64,000 nucleotides of DNA from Xiphias gladius (Eukaryota > Chordata > Actinopteri > Istiophoriformes > Xiphiidae): contig NC_053420.1 in NCBI RefSeq assembly GCF_016859285.1, forward strand, positions 25,542,045 through 25,606,044. The letters run 5' to 3'. Positions 48,842 through 61,700 of this stretch are shown here, piece by piece. The translations under genes were made by a program, and so were the position numbers. Within the stretch, counting starts at the first letter, position 1, and each line of letters opens with the position of its first letter. The notes under the pieces are model-generated. The model was not told the DNA's origin, ran no database searches, and saw nothing but the letters and a program-made list of their open reading frames with translations.

Positions 48842-49860
48842 ACCCCATCCCACCTCGTGCACCCTGCCATAGTAACTTATGTGCCCTCTCCCCCTCTCTT
48901 TCTGTCTCTCTCTCCCTCTCTCATCCCACTCCTAAGCAATTCAACGCCAGGAGGATCTGTAATGAACTATGTGATTAGAAAAGCGGATGTAATAAATATA
49001 TTAACAGATGCATATTATTAAATATTATATTGAATACACTGTCAAAGTCACATTCCTACCAGACACCATAACTACATTCAGATGTGTTGGATATTCAAAT
49101 GGTCAAACCATATCATTGACTCAACTGTCCAACCTCACCCTCTTGTATTTATTTTTTTCACATTGTTTTTGTTTATAAGTCTTCACACACACTGTAGAAA
49201 GCCTCCATGTGTTCAAAGTAGCTTGTAGTTTGTTTGTTTTTTCATTTAATTGCACGGTACAACACTTTTACTATTTTAACTGATCTCTTCTGTTGTGAAC
49301 TCTCAAAATGTGGGCTGTGTTGATTGTGAGTCATTGTATCTTTGTTTTTGTTCTCAAACTTGCTCTAAAGCAAATTAGTCACAAAGTACATAGAGGGATC
49401 ACTAAACCTACTGTAGCTGCAGAAATAGGACTGCAGACTATCTTTCAAATGATGCTAGAAAAAGTGATTTGGAAGATGCATGGAGGAACCATTGCATACT
49501 GTAGCACACTAAGTAAAACTAAATCAAGCTGTGGTGAGAACTGCTTTTAAACACGAAAGAACATTCACTGTTATGGAAAAGTTGTGTAACTGTGAGTCGA
49601 CTCTGTTAATTCAAACGCATTCATTCATTTTGGATTCTTTTTGTAACTGAATTCGTCATCTCCTTTTTCTTTCTGCTTTGTGTTGTTGTTTTTGTTCAGT
49701 TGAATAGATTATTCAGTGATGTTTTAACAACCTTTAACAAGTGGGTTCTGATGTGAAAAGTACGAGTCCCTTCACTGAGGGGCCCAGCGGTGCTTCTCAC
49801 TGTCTGCTGATTCAACTCATTTATATTAATACTGAATAAAGCTACAACATGAGAACATGT
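48842..49860 (+). other. ndrg3: ndrg3 3'UTR
   Basis: The AT-rich stretch between the TAA at 48839-48841 and the poly(A) signal at 49835 has no supported ORF. An earlier AATAAA near 48992 could give a much shorter 3'UTR. Confidence 0.65.
49835..49840 (+). terminator. ndrg3: ndrg3 poly(A) signal
   Basis: AATAAA is followed after about 20 bases by a TG/T-rich stretch, as in a strong vertebrate cleavage site. Confidence 0.7.
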
Positions 49861-51180
49861 CTGGTGTGTTTGTTTTATCAAATTTAACTCTGGCTAATAA
49901 GTGCCCATAAATAGCAAGTGTGGCGAATTTATTTGAATGAAAGACAGAGAAAATAATGTATATCTCAGTGCAGCATGTGCTTGTATTTTTCCTTTTCTGT
50001 TAGTGGAATAGTGAGGTGACTGTGGTGAGTTAGTTTCCAACCACATGTAGTCTTATTTTCTCACCCAGTGATGACTGCTGTTGTCGCAGATGAGGTGGAC
50101 TATATTTAGCACACTAAAAGAACAACTGCTCAGCTGCTGCTCAAATAAGATGAGAATATTGCTTAACACTGAAAAGATGTACAGATTGTCATGGGAAAAG
50201 CGCTGAATGTTAATCTGATGTTAATGTCATCCACTGAGTCACTCTGAGATCTCCACTGTGAGGCACTTCGGTACAATCTTCCTCAATTGATATCAAAAAT
50301 GAACTCAAGAAATATTTTACATGAGGGGGTAGACACGATAGTAGCTTTACTGTATTGGATTGCAGTATATAAGGTGGTACGTAACACAATTATAAATCAA
50401 AAATGTGCAATATTTATAGAGAACTGACAAAAACCAGACCTCAGTGATTCAGCATAAATCTGATCTGTTGAGATGAAGATTCTTTTAGAGATGTTCTTTT
50501 GCTTCTAAAGAAACACAGTACACCGCAATTAAGGCTAAAATGATAGGAGATAAAACATTTTTGTGGTATCTGTGAGCTTGAACATCTCTCCCAGCAGAGA
50601 CTGGAACTGTCCCTGATCTACGTAAATTATGTTTATTTTCTTTGACTTTTTCACACCCAGATGATTTAAGTGCACAAATTGCCCCTCTTGCCAGTCATGT
50701 TGCTCCACTACCGCTGCTGTCTGATAGACTCTGCAGTGCCAGCATGATGGATGAACTTGTGACTGCTGGTAAATCAGGGCAGGAGTGGGCTGAGAGTGGA
50801 AGCTTCATCGTGCCTCTGCAGAGCTTTGACTCTTACCTGAATTTTAACACAGATGGTAGCATTTTAACATGAGTAAGAAAGACTGAATGTTATGAGAGCA
50901 CTGGGCTGACAGGGAAAATGTAGTAAAAGTTTTACATTAACCAGACATTATGGATCAGCTGTAAAATCTAAAGGCAGTAACTTTGTCCAGTGTGAGCATA
51001 TTTACACAAACTATCATTGTGAAATGATGTCACTACTTCAACCACATTGCACCACAAGGAGCATGTACATGTGTATGTAAGTTCTGCTTACGCAGACATA
51101 CAGTTAGTTCCATAAACAAGTGATGCACAGTTAGCTTTAAAAAAAACAGCCTGCATCAGAGAAATCAGCAGTAGCTGCTC
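49861..51180. other. ndrg3-sla2 intergenic DNA
   Basis: No gene or named repeat is seen. The sequence probably includes sla2 upstream regulatory DNA, but no motif cluster stands out. Confidence 0.5.
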
Positions 51181-51394
51181 TGAGTCAGGGTGTCAAGTCC
51201 TTGAGCGTCACAGGAAGCTGCAGCAGGGTGACATACATAAAGACCAAAGAGGAAGCCTCGTCTCTTCAGGCAGATGAGTATTTTTTCATCAAGAAGACTT
51301 GGAAATTTACTAGTTGCTCCAAGAAGGGTCTGGCTAATTACTTTTGGAGAATATAATTTCTGCGCAAACATTTTTGATTCAGAATTTGAAAGAG
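51181..51394 (+). other. sla2: Candidate non-coding 5' exon of sla2
   Basis: A GAG|GTGAGT donor after 51394 follows a stretch without a convincing coding frame. It could splice to the acceptor before 52014, in the sla2 5'UTR. The 5' edge is arbitrary. The call rests on the donor quality and position only. Confidence 0.3.
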
Positions 51395-52052
51395 GTGAGT
51401 ACATTACTTGCTCTGATGGAGATCTTTTGCTTGAAGGAAGTTTTCTTTTATTATTTTTTTTTGTTTTTGCTCAATAACCGGACTTTTACCTCCAAAATAT
51501 AAGCAAACTTACTGCATCATCACTTGTATTATATGAAATATTAGTTATTTACACTTAGAAATGATGATGCACTATAGATGATTGTAGAAATCAGCTACAG
51601 TTTAAACAGTTTTTTTAGATTATTTGAGATATTTTATTAACTTGCTGCTGCCTGTGCAAAAAAGTAGTATGCATGATGAGAATAAAATTTCATCTTTCCA
51701 TTAAATATCATTATCTTTCTCATGTACCATAAGTAGACTTTATACCTCACAAACATGTTGCATGGAAATTTAAGACAGGATGTCAATATGTCTTGTTGTG
51801 TTTGGGCGCCTTCCTGTATCATCTAGGTTTTGCTGCCAAGTTACAAAATAGTGTGCAGCACTTGTAAGCTGTTTCGCTGATGGCAGTCACAATGTGATAC
51901 CTGGGGGAATAATTAAATTATGAATACGGGTTATGGAAGGCCTTTTAAGAAACACCATTTCCTAATTATGCTCCCTGTCTCAACCCTTTTTTTTCTGTGT
52001 CTCTCTTTTTCAGCCATAACGGGCATTTCAAATCAGCAAGAAGCCAAAGAAC

Positions 52053-54252
52053 ATGGGGACCTGCCCCATCAAATGTCGATCAAACCTGACAATGCTTGAA
52101 AATCCACCTGATTCTGCATCACCAGGTAGGTTCAATCCTCAAGACAGAAAATAACATTAAGAAAAATGTAACAAACCACATGTAGTTTGTTATAATCATC
52201 TCCTTCTTTCCCTCTGCAGCCCCCGAGGAAAGCATGATTGTATCCCTCTGTAACTACCCGTCCTTTCGTGACAGGGAATCGACCATGTGCATTGGGGAAA
52301 GGCTCACCATCGTGTCAGAGTATGTGGTGTAGCTCCTAATGTCTCACCTTCACCCTTGTTTTCACGTAGACAGACACGATTAGTTATGATTGCTTATTTT
52401 CTCCAACAGCGATGGTGATTTTATGATGGTGAGATCCACAACCACAGGCCTCGAAAGCTACATTCCCACCAACTACACCACCAAGGTGACACACAGGTAA
52501 AGTACAGTCATGAAGACACGTGTTAAGACGTCTGTCGCAGTACTGTGTGTGTGTGTGAGAGAGAAACCAAAAGCCATTATACATAAGTGAAATAAAAGAT
52601 GGGGAGTTCCCTGACAGGTGGGAGTAGTTGCTGTGAATTTGAGATTTACCTCAATTCAGACAGATGTTTGGAACAAAACTTCTGTTCTCTGAAGTGACAT
52701 GAGATCAGCTTCTGCATCTTGTAGTTTCAGTCCTCCTCCAGTGGGCATTGTACTCTGATATTGTTCCAGTGGATTTTCCAAACCTAAAAGCAAAAACAAA
52801 ACAAATCTTTTATGGTCTGTATGACAAGACTCTGTCTTATCGTCCCACTAGTCTAACTGTCTCCTTTGTTTTCTCTCTGTTCAGGTGGCTGTTCACAGGC
52901 ATCAGCAGGTACAAAGCAGTGGAGCTGCTCATGCAGCCCAATAACCAGAGTGGAGCCTTCTTGATCCGAGAGTCAGAGACAAACAGAGGTCAGAGAGTTG
53001 TTCCTTTCTTTCTTCCTTTTTTTAAAATACAAAAATAAAGAAGAATTAAAGAATTTTCTTGTAAACGTGACACTACATTGTAATGAAGTTGATTTACTAG
53101 AATGGCTTGATTTGCCTTAGAAAATGACTTGCAAGGGGTAATAACTAAGAGCCATCAAGGGTAACAGCGGCATCTGTGTCCTATTTCTGTCTTTAGATTG
53201 TTACTCGCTGTCCGTCCTGAGGAGAACAGACGTCTCGTACCTAGACAGTGTGAAGCACTACCGCATCTCTCACCTCCAAAATGGCTGGGTCTACATATCC
53301 CCGAGACTCACCTTCCCCTCCCTGCATCACCTGGTGGAACACTATTCAGGTTTGTACTGAGGATGTAATGCTGTTTTCTCACCTCAACCCTCAAACCCTA
53401 AAAGAGTGATATGAAAACGTTTCCTCCTTTTACAGAGTCTGCAGATGGATTGTCCTGTAGGCTGACAGCACCTTGCTTCATCCAGGGATTAGATAACGCT
53501 CGAGAGGCCAGGCCTATACCCACGACTATCAGGAGGCCTACAGTACAGTGGAAGGACATCAGCAGGTGTGGCAGACTCTCTTTGCTTCTACAGATGACTG
53601 CCACAAGATGTCACTCTGTTACTTGGTGCAGAGTACTGCATGAGCGCCTGCTGGCTAAAACAATTACAAATCCTATCTCAGTTAAGCTTATCATTTTCAA
53701 TTTTGTTGACACTGTGTCACAAAGATGTTTGTTCAGCTGTATAATCATCTATGTTTCAGTGTTGAGCAAACTGAGTGTGAAGAGTGTGTGTACAATGCTG
53801 ACAGATATGCCAACAGATAAGGCTGCAGTTGCACTGGGTATCTGCCAAGTTTGAGTGTCCGTAACTGTGTGAGTGGAGAGCAGCGTGCTCCTGGAAGTGA
53901 GCACTAGTGTTCAGCGAACCTACACTAGATAAAGGTTGAAAAATATGGCCAACAATAGATGATAACTATTTAAATCAGTGCATCTTCTCATGTTTACACA
54001 GCAGTTAAAAAAGAAACTTCATTCATGTTTGGGACATTGTGAAAGAAGTGGAACTGAAGCACTTTATTATCACAACACTGTGATCACCTTACTCATTAAA
54101 GCCTCAAATCCTTTTCTGTCTCCTCCAGGTCGGCGATCTTCAGGAGGACCAGAACAGAGTCAGACAACTCTCTGGTGAGCGAGGGCCTGAGGGAAGCCAT
54201 CAGCTCTTACCTCCAAATGACAGAGGGCAATGATGACAGCTGGGACCCTTGA
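52053..54252 (+). CDS. sla2: Src-like adaptor protein 2 (SH3-SH2 adaptor)
   Basis: Coding exons: 52053-52125 (exon from 52014), 52220-52319, 52410-52496, 52885-52988, 53197-53349, 53436-53565, 54129-54252; 771 nt, 256 aa (human SLA2 261, SLA 276). MGTC at the start gives a myristoylation glycine (G2) with a nearby cysteine for membrane attachment. A divergent SH3 lies at about 27-86. The SH2 starts at W88 and has the FLIRES motif with phosphotyrosine-binding R115, then HYRIS and YISPRLTF. The C-terminal tail keeps SEGLREAISSYL, part of the region that binds CBL in mammals. SLA2 dampens T- and B-cell receptor signalling by bringing CBL to receptor complexes. The SH3 lacks the usual WW pair (F62-M63 instead). 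Its tail is about as close to SLA1 as to SLA2; the name rests on position next to ndrg3 and on length. Confidence 0.88.
53566..54128 (+). other. Last sla2 intron
   Basis: The 563-nt intron from GTGTGG to CTCCAG has nothing else recognisable. The open frame running into it from the preceding exon is read-through. Confidence 0.75.
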
Positions 54253-54619
54253 GGAAGGACAGTGGATCAGTCTGAAAGAATGAAGTCAGACCGATAGAGA
54301 GCAGTCCATTACTGAACTGTCTCATCTGCAGACTGGGCAGGCCAGTGGAAAAGGACGTCTGCACACCCAATGTAGTCCTCGTACACTGCCCTGTAGTGGC
54401 AGGAGGGCTGGGACGCTGCAGTGCTTGGAGTTGTGACCTGCTGCATGTCAGCAAGAGACTGTTCTTTGTGCCCGAAGAGGCACACAGTGGGTGTGTGAGC
54501 TGAAAATTTTAAAAGTGAGACATATCCTCATTTGTTTTTAAAGGTTGAATGTATCACGTGCTGTTTGAATGTAATATTATATGTTAATACTACTGGATTA
54601 TGATTGTTTATTGGAATCC

Positions 54620-54625
54620 AATAAA
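54620..54625 (+). terminator. sla2: sla2 poly(A) signal
   Basis: AATAAA lies 370 bases after the sla2 stop codon and is followed by TGTGTGTG-like sequence. Cleavage at about 54640 leaves only about 250 bases to the trpc4ap ATG. Confidence 0.7.
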
Positions 54626-54639
54626 ATACGTTAGCTGCT

Positions 54640-54887
54640 GTGTGTGATAAATGAGCAACGAATATAAATATAACCACCTAAACACACGAAAGTCTGGCCT
54701 GTATCTTCGTGGTATTGCAGTGTATGTTACTGTAATAAACGAGCTACATAAAATGTAAGTATGATTGAAGCCACTTGATTCGTGCAGCCTGTGCTTCTCT
54801 GCCAGCAGATGCCGCTTAATTGCCTCCAATAATTCATCAAAGCCTTCCACTTCCTGCCCGAACAGCTCAGTTCAGGAAGAAGAAATA
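54640..54887 (+). promoter_or_regulatory. trpc4ap: Compact sla2-trpc4ap intergenic region and trpc4ap promoter
   Basis: The whole upstream region of trpc4ap is squeezed between the sla2 poly(A) site and ATG 54888. An ETS-like CACTTCCTG lies near 54849-54857. CpG content rises from there into exon 1 and the start of intron 1. No TATA box is seen. Confidence 0.5.
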
Positions 54888-55748
54888 ATGGCGACGCTTC
54901 TGGGGTCCGAGTCCCCTTGTACTGGAGGAAAACGAAGAAACGGCAACAGCAATATTGTCACAAAGTTCACCGCCAGTAAAATAACTGGCCAGGGTTTCAG
55001 TCGAGGGACACAGGTAAGAGACACGATGCTTGTTACGGCAGTGAACACACGCGAAAGTTGGTCGACTGAGACCAGGGACTAGCGCTTAGAATCCAGCCTG
55101 AAAACGAAGTCGTTGTCCTGGAGACTTGCCTTGAGATGTAGTCGTTCCTGTCAGCTTTGGCTTTACAGCTAGCTACATCATGACGGGGTATTTTTAAAAC
55201 GCAAACCTTAAACTTTCACGCCATTGAATTCGGTGTAACAGTATTTGCTCGCTGACAAGCCAAATAACGTTAGCGTTACGCGTGTATGAAGCAAGCTCCG
55301 CTTCAAATGGGTCTTTTGTTGTTAGCTCCACGTTAGCTTAGCATTATAGGCCAGGTTAAATACGACACATACACACTTTGAACTTGAGGTTTGACGGGAT
55401 ATTGTTGTGTCTATCTGGCATTGGGGTGTCAATGTTACTGGAGAGCCCGTAGTGAAATTTTAGAACTGCTCAAATCAGCCAGCGTTAATCAACCGCAGTA
55501 ACATTTGCTCATGTTAGTAAACAGGGTAACATCAGCTAGCTAGCTAAGCCAGCTGAACAGCTCATCTGATTACGTAACGACACACTAACCACAATAACTA
55601 TCGTTTCCATAAATGGATACGCCACAACAGCTGTTTGGACAAGTTAATGTTAGCAAGTTTATTTTTACTTCAAATATTTAAGTACATTTGTAGCTTTGGA
55701 GAAAATATTTGTCCTGTTAGCGTTAATACAACACTAGTTTACGTCAGC

Positions 55749-55786
<38 letters not shown>

Positions 55787-58700
55787 ACAGTCCTTATGTA
55801 TGTTGACGTCGCTCCTGCCCTGACATTTTGACACATTTAGTCCCCGTACATCTGCTCGACGCTCTTGGCTGCATACCGGCGACTTCAACCGTTGAATTTC
55901 AAAACCAATAAAAACCACCTCCAATATTTCTGCATGTCATGCAGTGTCGTGCCTTGTACATTACTTGCTGACTTGCAGTTTTCGAGGTAACGTACAGTAG
56001 TGCTTCTCATTGGTGACTGTTAAGGTTAAACCTCATCATGCCGAAGACCTATTACAAACACAAAGTGTCTTTGTTTCAGGATAATATCCCTGATAACTTG
56101 GGGATACATGGGAATTCGACCCCTTCAGACTGCTCAGAGAGTGCTGGGTCAGCAGCCATAATCTGACCAGTTTTCAAAATACACTGGTGTCATGTCAGTG
56201 CTACTGGCACATCACATCACATCACAGCACATCACGTTAGTGATTTTGGTGTCAGGGAAGGCGCTCAGGAGAGTAGCTCATCAATGGTCATCAGTGGGCC
56301 AAAAGCCACAGCAGAAAACACAGAAACATTCCTCAGTCAGGTTAATACTTCTGCCCTGTTTGCAACCTAGTTTATTATTTTGAGAGGAACCCACTGTGGA
56401 CCCAAAGTTTCTACACATTCCGTTTAATATTAAATATAGTTGAAACTTGATAAACAGTTACACAAATATGAATGATTACTCTGTCATAACGTGAGAATTG
56501 TAAACCATGGGGGCAATTTGTAGTACTCTCAGAGCTGCAGTGGTTGTCACTATTATGATTTTCAAATTTAAAATGATTGCAAATGAACTTTATTTGTTTT
56601 TGTTTTCTTTAGGTGGACTGCTTCTGATGCCTTAGTTACAGGGAATCAGCTTTTTATTACGCAGCATTTGGAATGAAAGGAAGGCGTGTGAGATCTGAAT
56701 GAGCTTCTTGTAAACCACAGATTTTACTAAATGTTTCTTCCTCGCTGAAAGATAAAATTATTAGTCTTAGATCTCAGCATTTTTATAATCTGTTTTGGTG
56801 AAGTATTATGATGTAGTTTTCCACGCATATATGTCTAAAGTCATGCCATGTCAGAGCCTTTTTATTTTTAAAAGGGTCTCAACAATGAGTATTGCTGTCA
56901 CAATCAGACAGTAAATGTGTGCATGACCTTTCCAGAAACCTCAATACAGAATGCCCCACAAGAGTTTAATCCGAATGAGGAAAACCTCAACACAGCACAT
57001 CTATGATTAGATCACTCTGCCGGTGTCCAGTATGCTGTAGGGTAATATTTAAGATTCTGCTGCATCTTATGGCCTTACTGCACAATACATTTGCAGTCAC
57101 TGACTAGGAGCCAGGCTATGACTCTCTTGTCCTATGATTTTAGTTATTACATGGATACAATAAAAATCAGTTGAAGCTGCTTTTAGTGTCTGTTCTTTGT
57201 TTCAGTAATCTGCTATATAACCCGAGGTGTGGCTCAGATCTAATCTCATTTAAAAGAACACTCACAATGTTTATATTCTCTGGGGTCTTTGTTTTAAAAG
57301 TTCTATGGGAAGGAAGATGTAAAAGAGAATGGGTTTTTATAAGCAGTATGTGTTACATTTTTATATTTGATAGACCACATATGCATGTGTTTTATAGGCC
57401 ACATATCTTTACTGTGAATCGCATTGTGCTGTCCTCTATATGAAACATGTTAATAAAGTAAAAAATAAGTTTAAATTGCTCTCAAGATTGCAGCCTGACA
57501 TCCACTGTAACAAGCAAAAATATTCCTTTTTAAGCCCTGATACAAAGAAACCTGCATTTTCCACTGTGTATATTGCACCGTTTATGGTTGCCCCTGTTTC
57601 TGTGTCATAGCTTCCAGGAGGTCTGCTCCAGGAGAGAGATAAACGGGCCAAGTGGAATGGCATTCCTACTCTGCTGCAGAAGCTCTACGAGAGCAGCCAT
57701 CCCAACAGTGACCTCTCCCATGCCCACAGCTTTCTTAAGGTAGCCACACAGCGCTAGTCCATCCAACAATGAGGCTGCTCTTAGCTGCGTGTTGGTGAAT
57801 GTTTGACTCTGGAGCCTGGGTAATGTAAATTACATGTGAACAATGGTTTTTGCCAGGTATTATCATCCCAGCTCTCCATGGAAGCCATGTCTTTTGTCAC
57901 GGAGGACAGGAAGACTGCTCAGGAATCCACCTTCCCCAACACGTACACCTTTGACCTCTTTGGTGGAGTTGATGTAAGTTTGACATTCCTGATGCTCTGT
58001 TATTGTTGGACTCAGAGACACTGAAGCTTGTTACCTCTGGAGAATTAGTTGTCATGGGTAGTACAATTCATACTGAGACATTGTAGAAATGAAAACAGTA
58101 TTGAAAGCTCATTTTACTGTTTTCCCTGAAGCTGCTTGTGGAGATCTTGATGAGACCCACACTAACTATGCAGAAGAAAAAACCCAAAAGTAAGTAGGAC
58201 TAACATTACATCCCTGCACATGTCTGCTTTTATTGGGAAGTTAACATTTTTTTACATGAAGATAATTGACTTTAATTTGGACTAATGTCCATGTTTCTGT
58301 TACGACAGTGAATGATGACTTGGTCAAGGACTGCCTTAGTGTTCTCTACAACTGTTGTATATGTGTAAGTATCCTTTTACATTTTTTTTCGCACCAGAGA
58401 TATATCAGAGGTACATCATACCTTGCTTCAACTTAGCACGTGTATATAGCTACAAGTATTGTCCTTGCAGTTGGTTTTTGCAGTTATATTGTCTCAAAAC
58501 AGGGTTATTTTTACAGATAGGAATGGGCAGGATTTAATGAAAATGCAAATTTTTCTTCTTTTAATTCATAGACGGAGGGGGTCACGAAGACCCTGGCAGC
58601 AAGGGATGATTTTGTTTTGTTTCTCTTCACCCTGATGACCAACAAGAAGACCTTCCTACAGACTGCTACCCTAATTGAAGATATTCTTGGAGTCAAAAAG

Positions 58701-61700
58701 GTCAGAGTTATACTTTAGATTATATTTTCAGCATGAGCATTAAACATTGTTTATGCCGATGCTGACTCTCCTATGAAGTAACTTTTGTATTTTCTTTCTG
58801 CAGATAAATTTATATTGTTATCTGCTGGCTCTGTTGTCCATGTACAGAGACCTATAATGCGAGAATATTTATGCATAGCAGAGCTGCTAACAATCTAATG
58901 TCCCAACAATGCCTTAATTTTAGAATTATGCTGTGCTCCACTTGAATTTATCTTGATAACAATCAGCTATTTAAAACTTGTCTCTGTCTCTCAATTGCTC
59001 TGTATTGTGAAAATGATCTAATTTACCAGACTGCTTGGCAAACGTTGTGTACTTAGTAATCCATCTTTTTGCTTAATCATCAATTACTAACTTAATTATT
59101 TATACATCAGAGCTTCAGGGTGATTGCAAATATTGGGCTACTTTTTGTTTTCCACTTTATTTATTGTCCTGGTGGTGTCAGTTTGTTGGTAAAAATAATC
59201 AGGAGCAGTTCAGTGAAAGCTTATCCTCTTGTTTTTGGTATTTAGGACTGATAAATTAATATTTTGTGATTAAGTAAAGGTATTGCCGGTGCTAACCACC
59301 TCCTCACTATATATAATGAAGTGAGAGAATGTCACTAGGAATGTTTAAGGCATATAATGCACAATGCTGCCTGACTAGAAAGGTGCAATGCTAAACATGT
59401 CTATCATTTGCAATGGTTCTACAACAGGTGACATTTTAAACTTCTGCAACGCCACGACAGAAGTATCATGCTGCTTTTAGGCCTCTCACATTTGTTATCA
59501 AGAATGTAGCAACAGAGAAGGGCAGTGCAAGGGGTGTTCCTCATGATCTTACATAGAAAAATATGTGGTCCCAGATTTTGTCACATGTTAACATCTTGCG
59601 ACTCTTCTTGCAGCAATGGAGAATTTTTAGTGTATAAAAAAAACCCACATCCGCATTACAATGACTTTGCTTTCAATCTGTGGATTAAAGGTCGAGAGAA
59701 GCCGATGTATGTGCAGTCATACCTTGCTAACTAAGGAAGTAATCTCGAGACAGTGCCTTTGCCTCTGGTAACTTGTCCGGATCATTTGTCATTATTTCAG
59801 ATCAAAATAGATCAAAACATCAGAGGGAATTAATGGTACAGTCATGGAGTGAGAAACATATACAAATCAAACTGACCCTTGATCTATGATGCATATTATT
59901 TACTAATTTTGTAAATGAAAGGTCTCATTATATTTTGGTTTTATATTGAAATCTTTATTTGACAGCTATCCATAAAGTGATCTATTGAAATATATATTAA
60001 AAAAAAAATTCGAAATACAGTTTTAGCAGGTAGCAAAATCAGGGTCAATATCAGGACTTCCTAAGTGTGACAGTGTTTTATTTCTGCTTTAAGTAGCTTT
60101 CAGATTGTAACAGGCCATGTGTTTGCATTTTTAAGGAGATGATCCAGTTAGAAGGCATCCCCAACCTGTCAGGCCTGGTCCAAAGCTTTGACCAGCAACA
60201 GCTGGCCAACTTCTGCCGCATCCTGTCTGTCACCATTTCAGAACCTGATGTAGGAAATGATGACAAGCACACCCTGCTGGCCAAAAACGCCCAGCAGAAG
60301 CGCAATGCTAGCCCCTCACGGGCAGAGGTCAACCAGGGTAAGTTGTCTATGGAGTACAGCGTTCAAACGGACGACATAACGTATTTTGTGCCATTGCCAA
60401 AGAATGGATCAGTAAATTGTGAACTATTAAATGTTCTTTTCCCACAGTAACCCTGTTGAACATCCCTGGGTTCATTGAGCGGCTGTGTAAGCTGGCCACT
60501 AGAAAGGTGTCTGAGGCCACAGGAGCTAACATCCTGCAGGAGCTGGAGGACTGGTACACGTGGCTGGACAATGCTCTGGTGCTGGACGCCCTTATGCAGA
60601 TGGCCACTGAGGAGGCTGAACAAAGCAGTACAGGTGAGACAACAATCACTTGTGCTGATAGTTCCTCACCCTACTTAAATCCTATGTACTTTGATTGATT
60701 GAGTTAATTTTTTTCCTCCACTTTCAGAGTCATCAGATGAGAGTTCCCTGGCTACCAACCCCCTGAGACATCGACTGCCCCAGTCCATGAAGATCGTCCA
60801 TGAGATCATGTATAAAGTGGAAGTGCTGTATGTGCTATGTGTCCTTCTCATGGGCCGACAGAGGAACCAGGTACTTAACAAAACATCTCCTCTTTCCTTG
60901 AGAAATAAGCAGGAGAGTTGGCTCTAAGCAGAGTGTAGTTCACTGACCACTGTATTGTGTGTCTGCACAGGTCCACAAGATGCTGGCTGAGTTTCGTCTC
61001 ATCCCAGGGCTCAATAACCTGTTTGACAAGCTGATCTGGAGGAAATACACTTCTTCAAATCACGTTGTGCACGGCCAGAATGAGAACTGCGACTGTAGTC
61101 CTGTATGAACTATTAAAACAGCACTCTGTTTGGAAACTGGGTCTGGGCAGTTAACATAACCATTAACACTCTTTATTCTTATCACACAGGAAATATCCTT
61201 CAAAATCCAGTTTTTGCGGCTACTCCAGAGTTTCAGTGATCATCACGAGTAAGTGACCCTTAATTCAGTTACCTTGGAACTGACTTCTCGTTTTAAGTTT
61301 ACATTATTTTTTTTTAAATGTGTTGCCTGTCCTTCAGGAACAAGTACCTCTTGCTGAATAGCCAGGAGCTGAATGAGCTTAGTGCCATATCCATGAAAGC
61401 TAACATCCCTGAGGTGGAAGCTCTGGTCAACACAGACAGAAGCCTAGTGTGTGATGGAAAGAAGGGCCTCCTCACACGCCTCCTTGCTGTCATGAAGAGG
61501 GAGCCTCCAGACTCATCCTTCAGGTCACCATTTTACAGGCCAAAAATCAAAGTGCAGGAGATGAAGATGTTGATATTTTAATTGTCAGCCTACTTGAAAA
61601 AGTCACACATCCCCATATTGGAGCACCAGGCTCTCTGCTATTTTTGAAAAAATAATTTCTCAAGATTTGTCTGTCTAGTTCTGCTTTTAATAAGTTTGCT

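Noticed and set aside
53411..53854. 147-codon plus-strand frame across an sla2 exon
   Set aside because: Only 53436-53565 is real coding sequence. The rest is read-through into the last sla2 intron and the tail bears no SLA-like residues.
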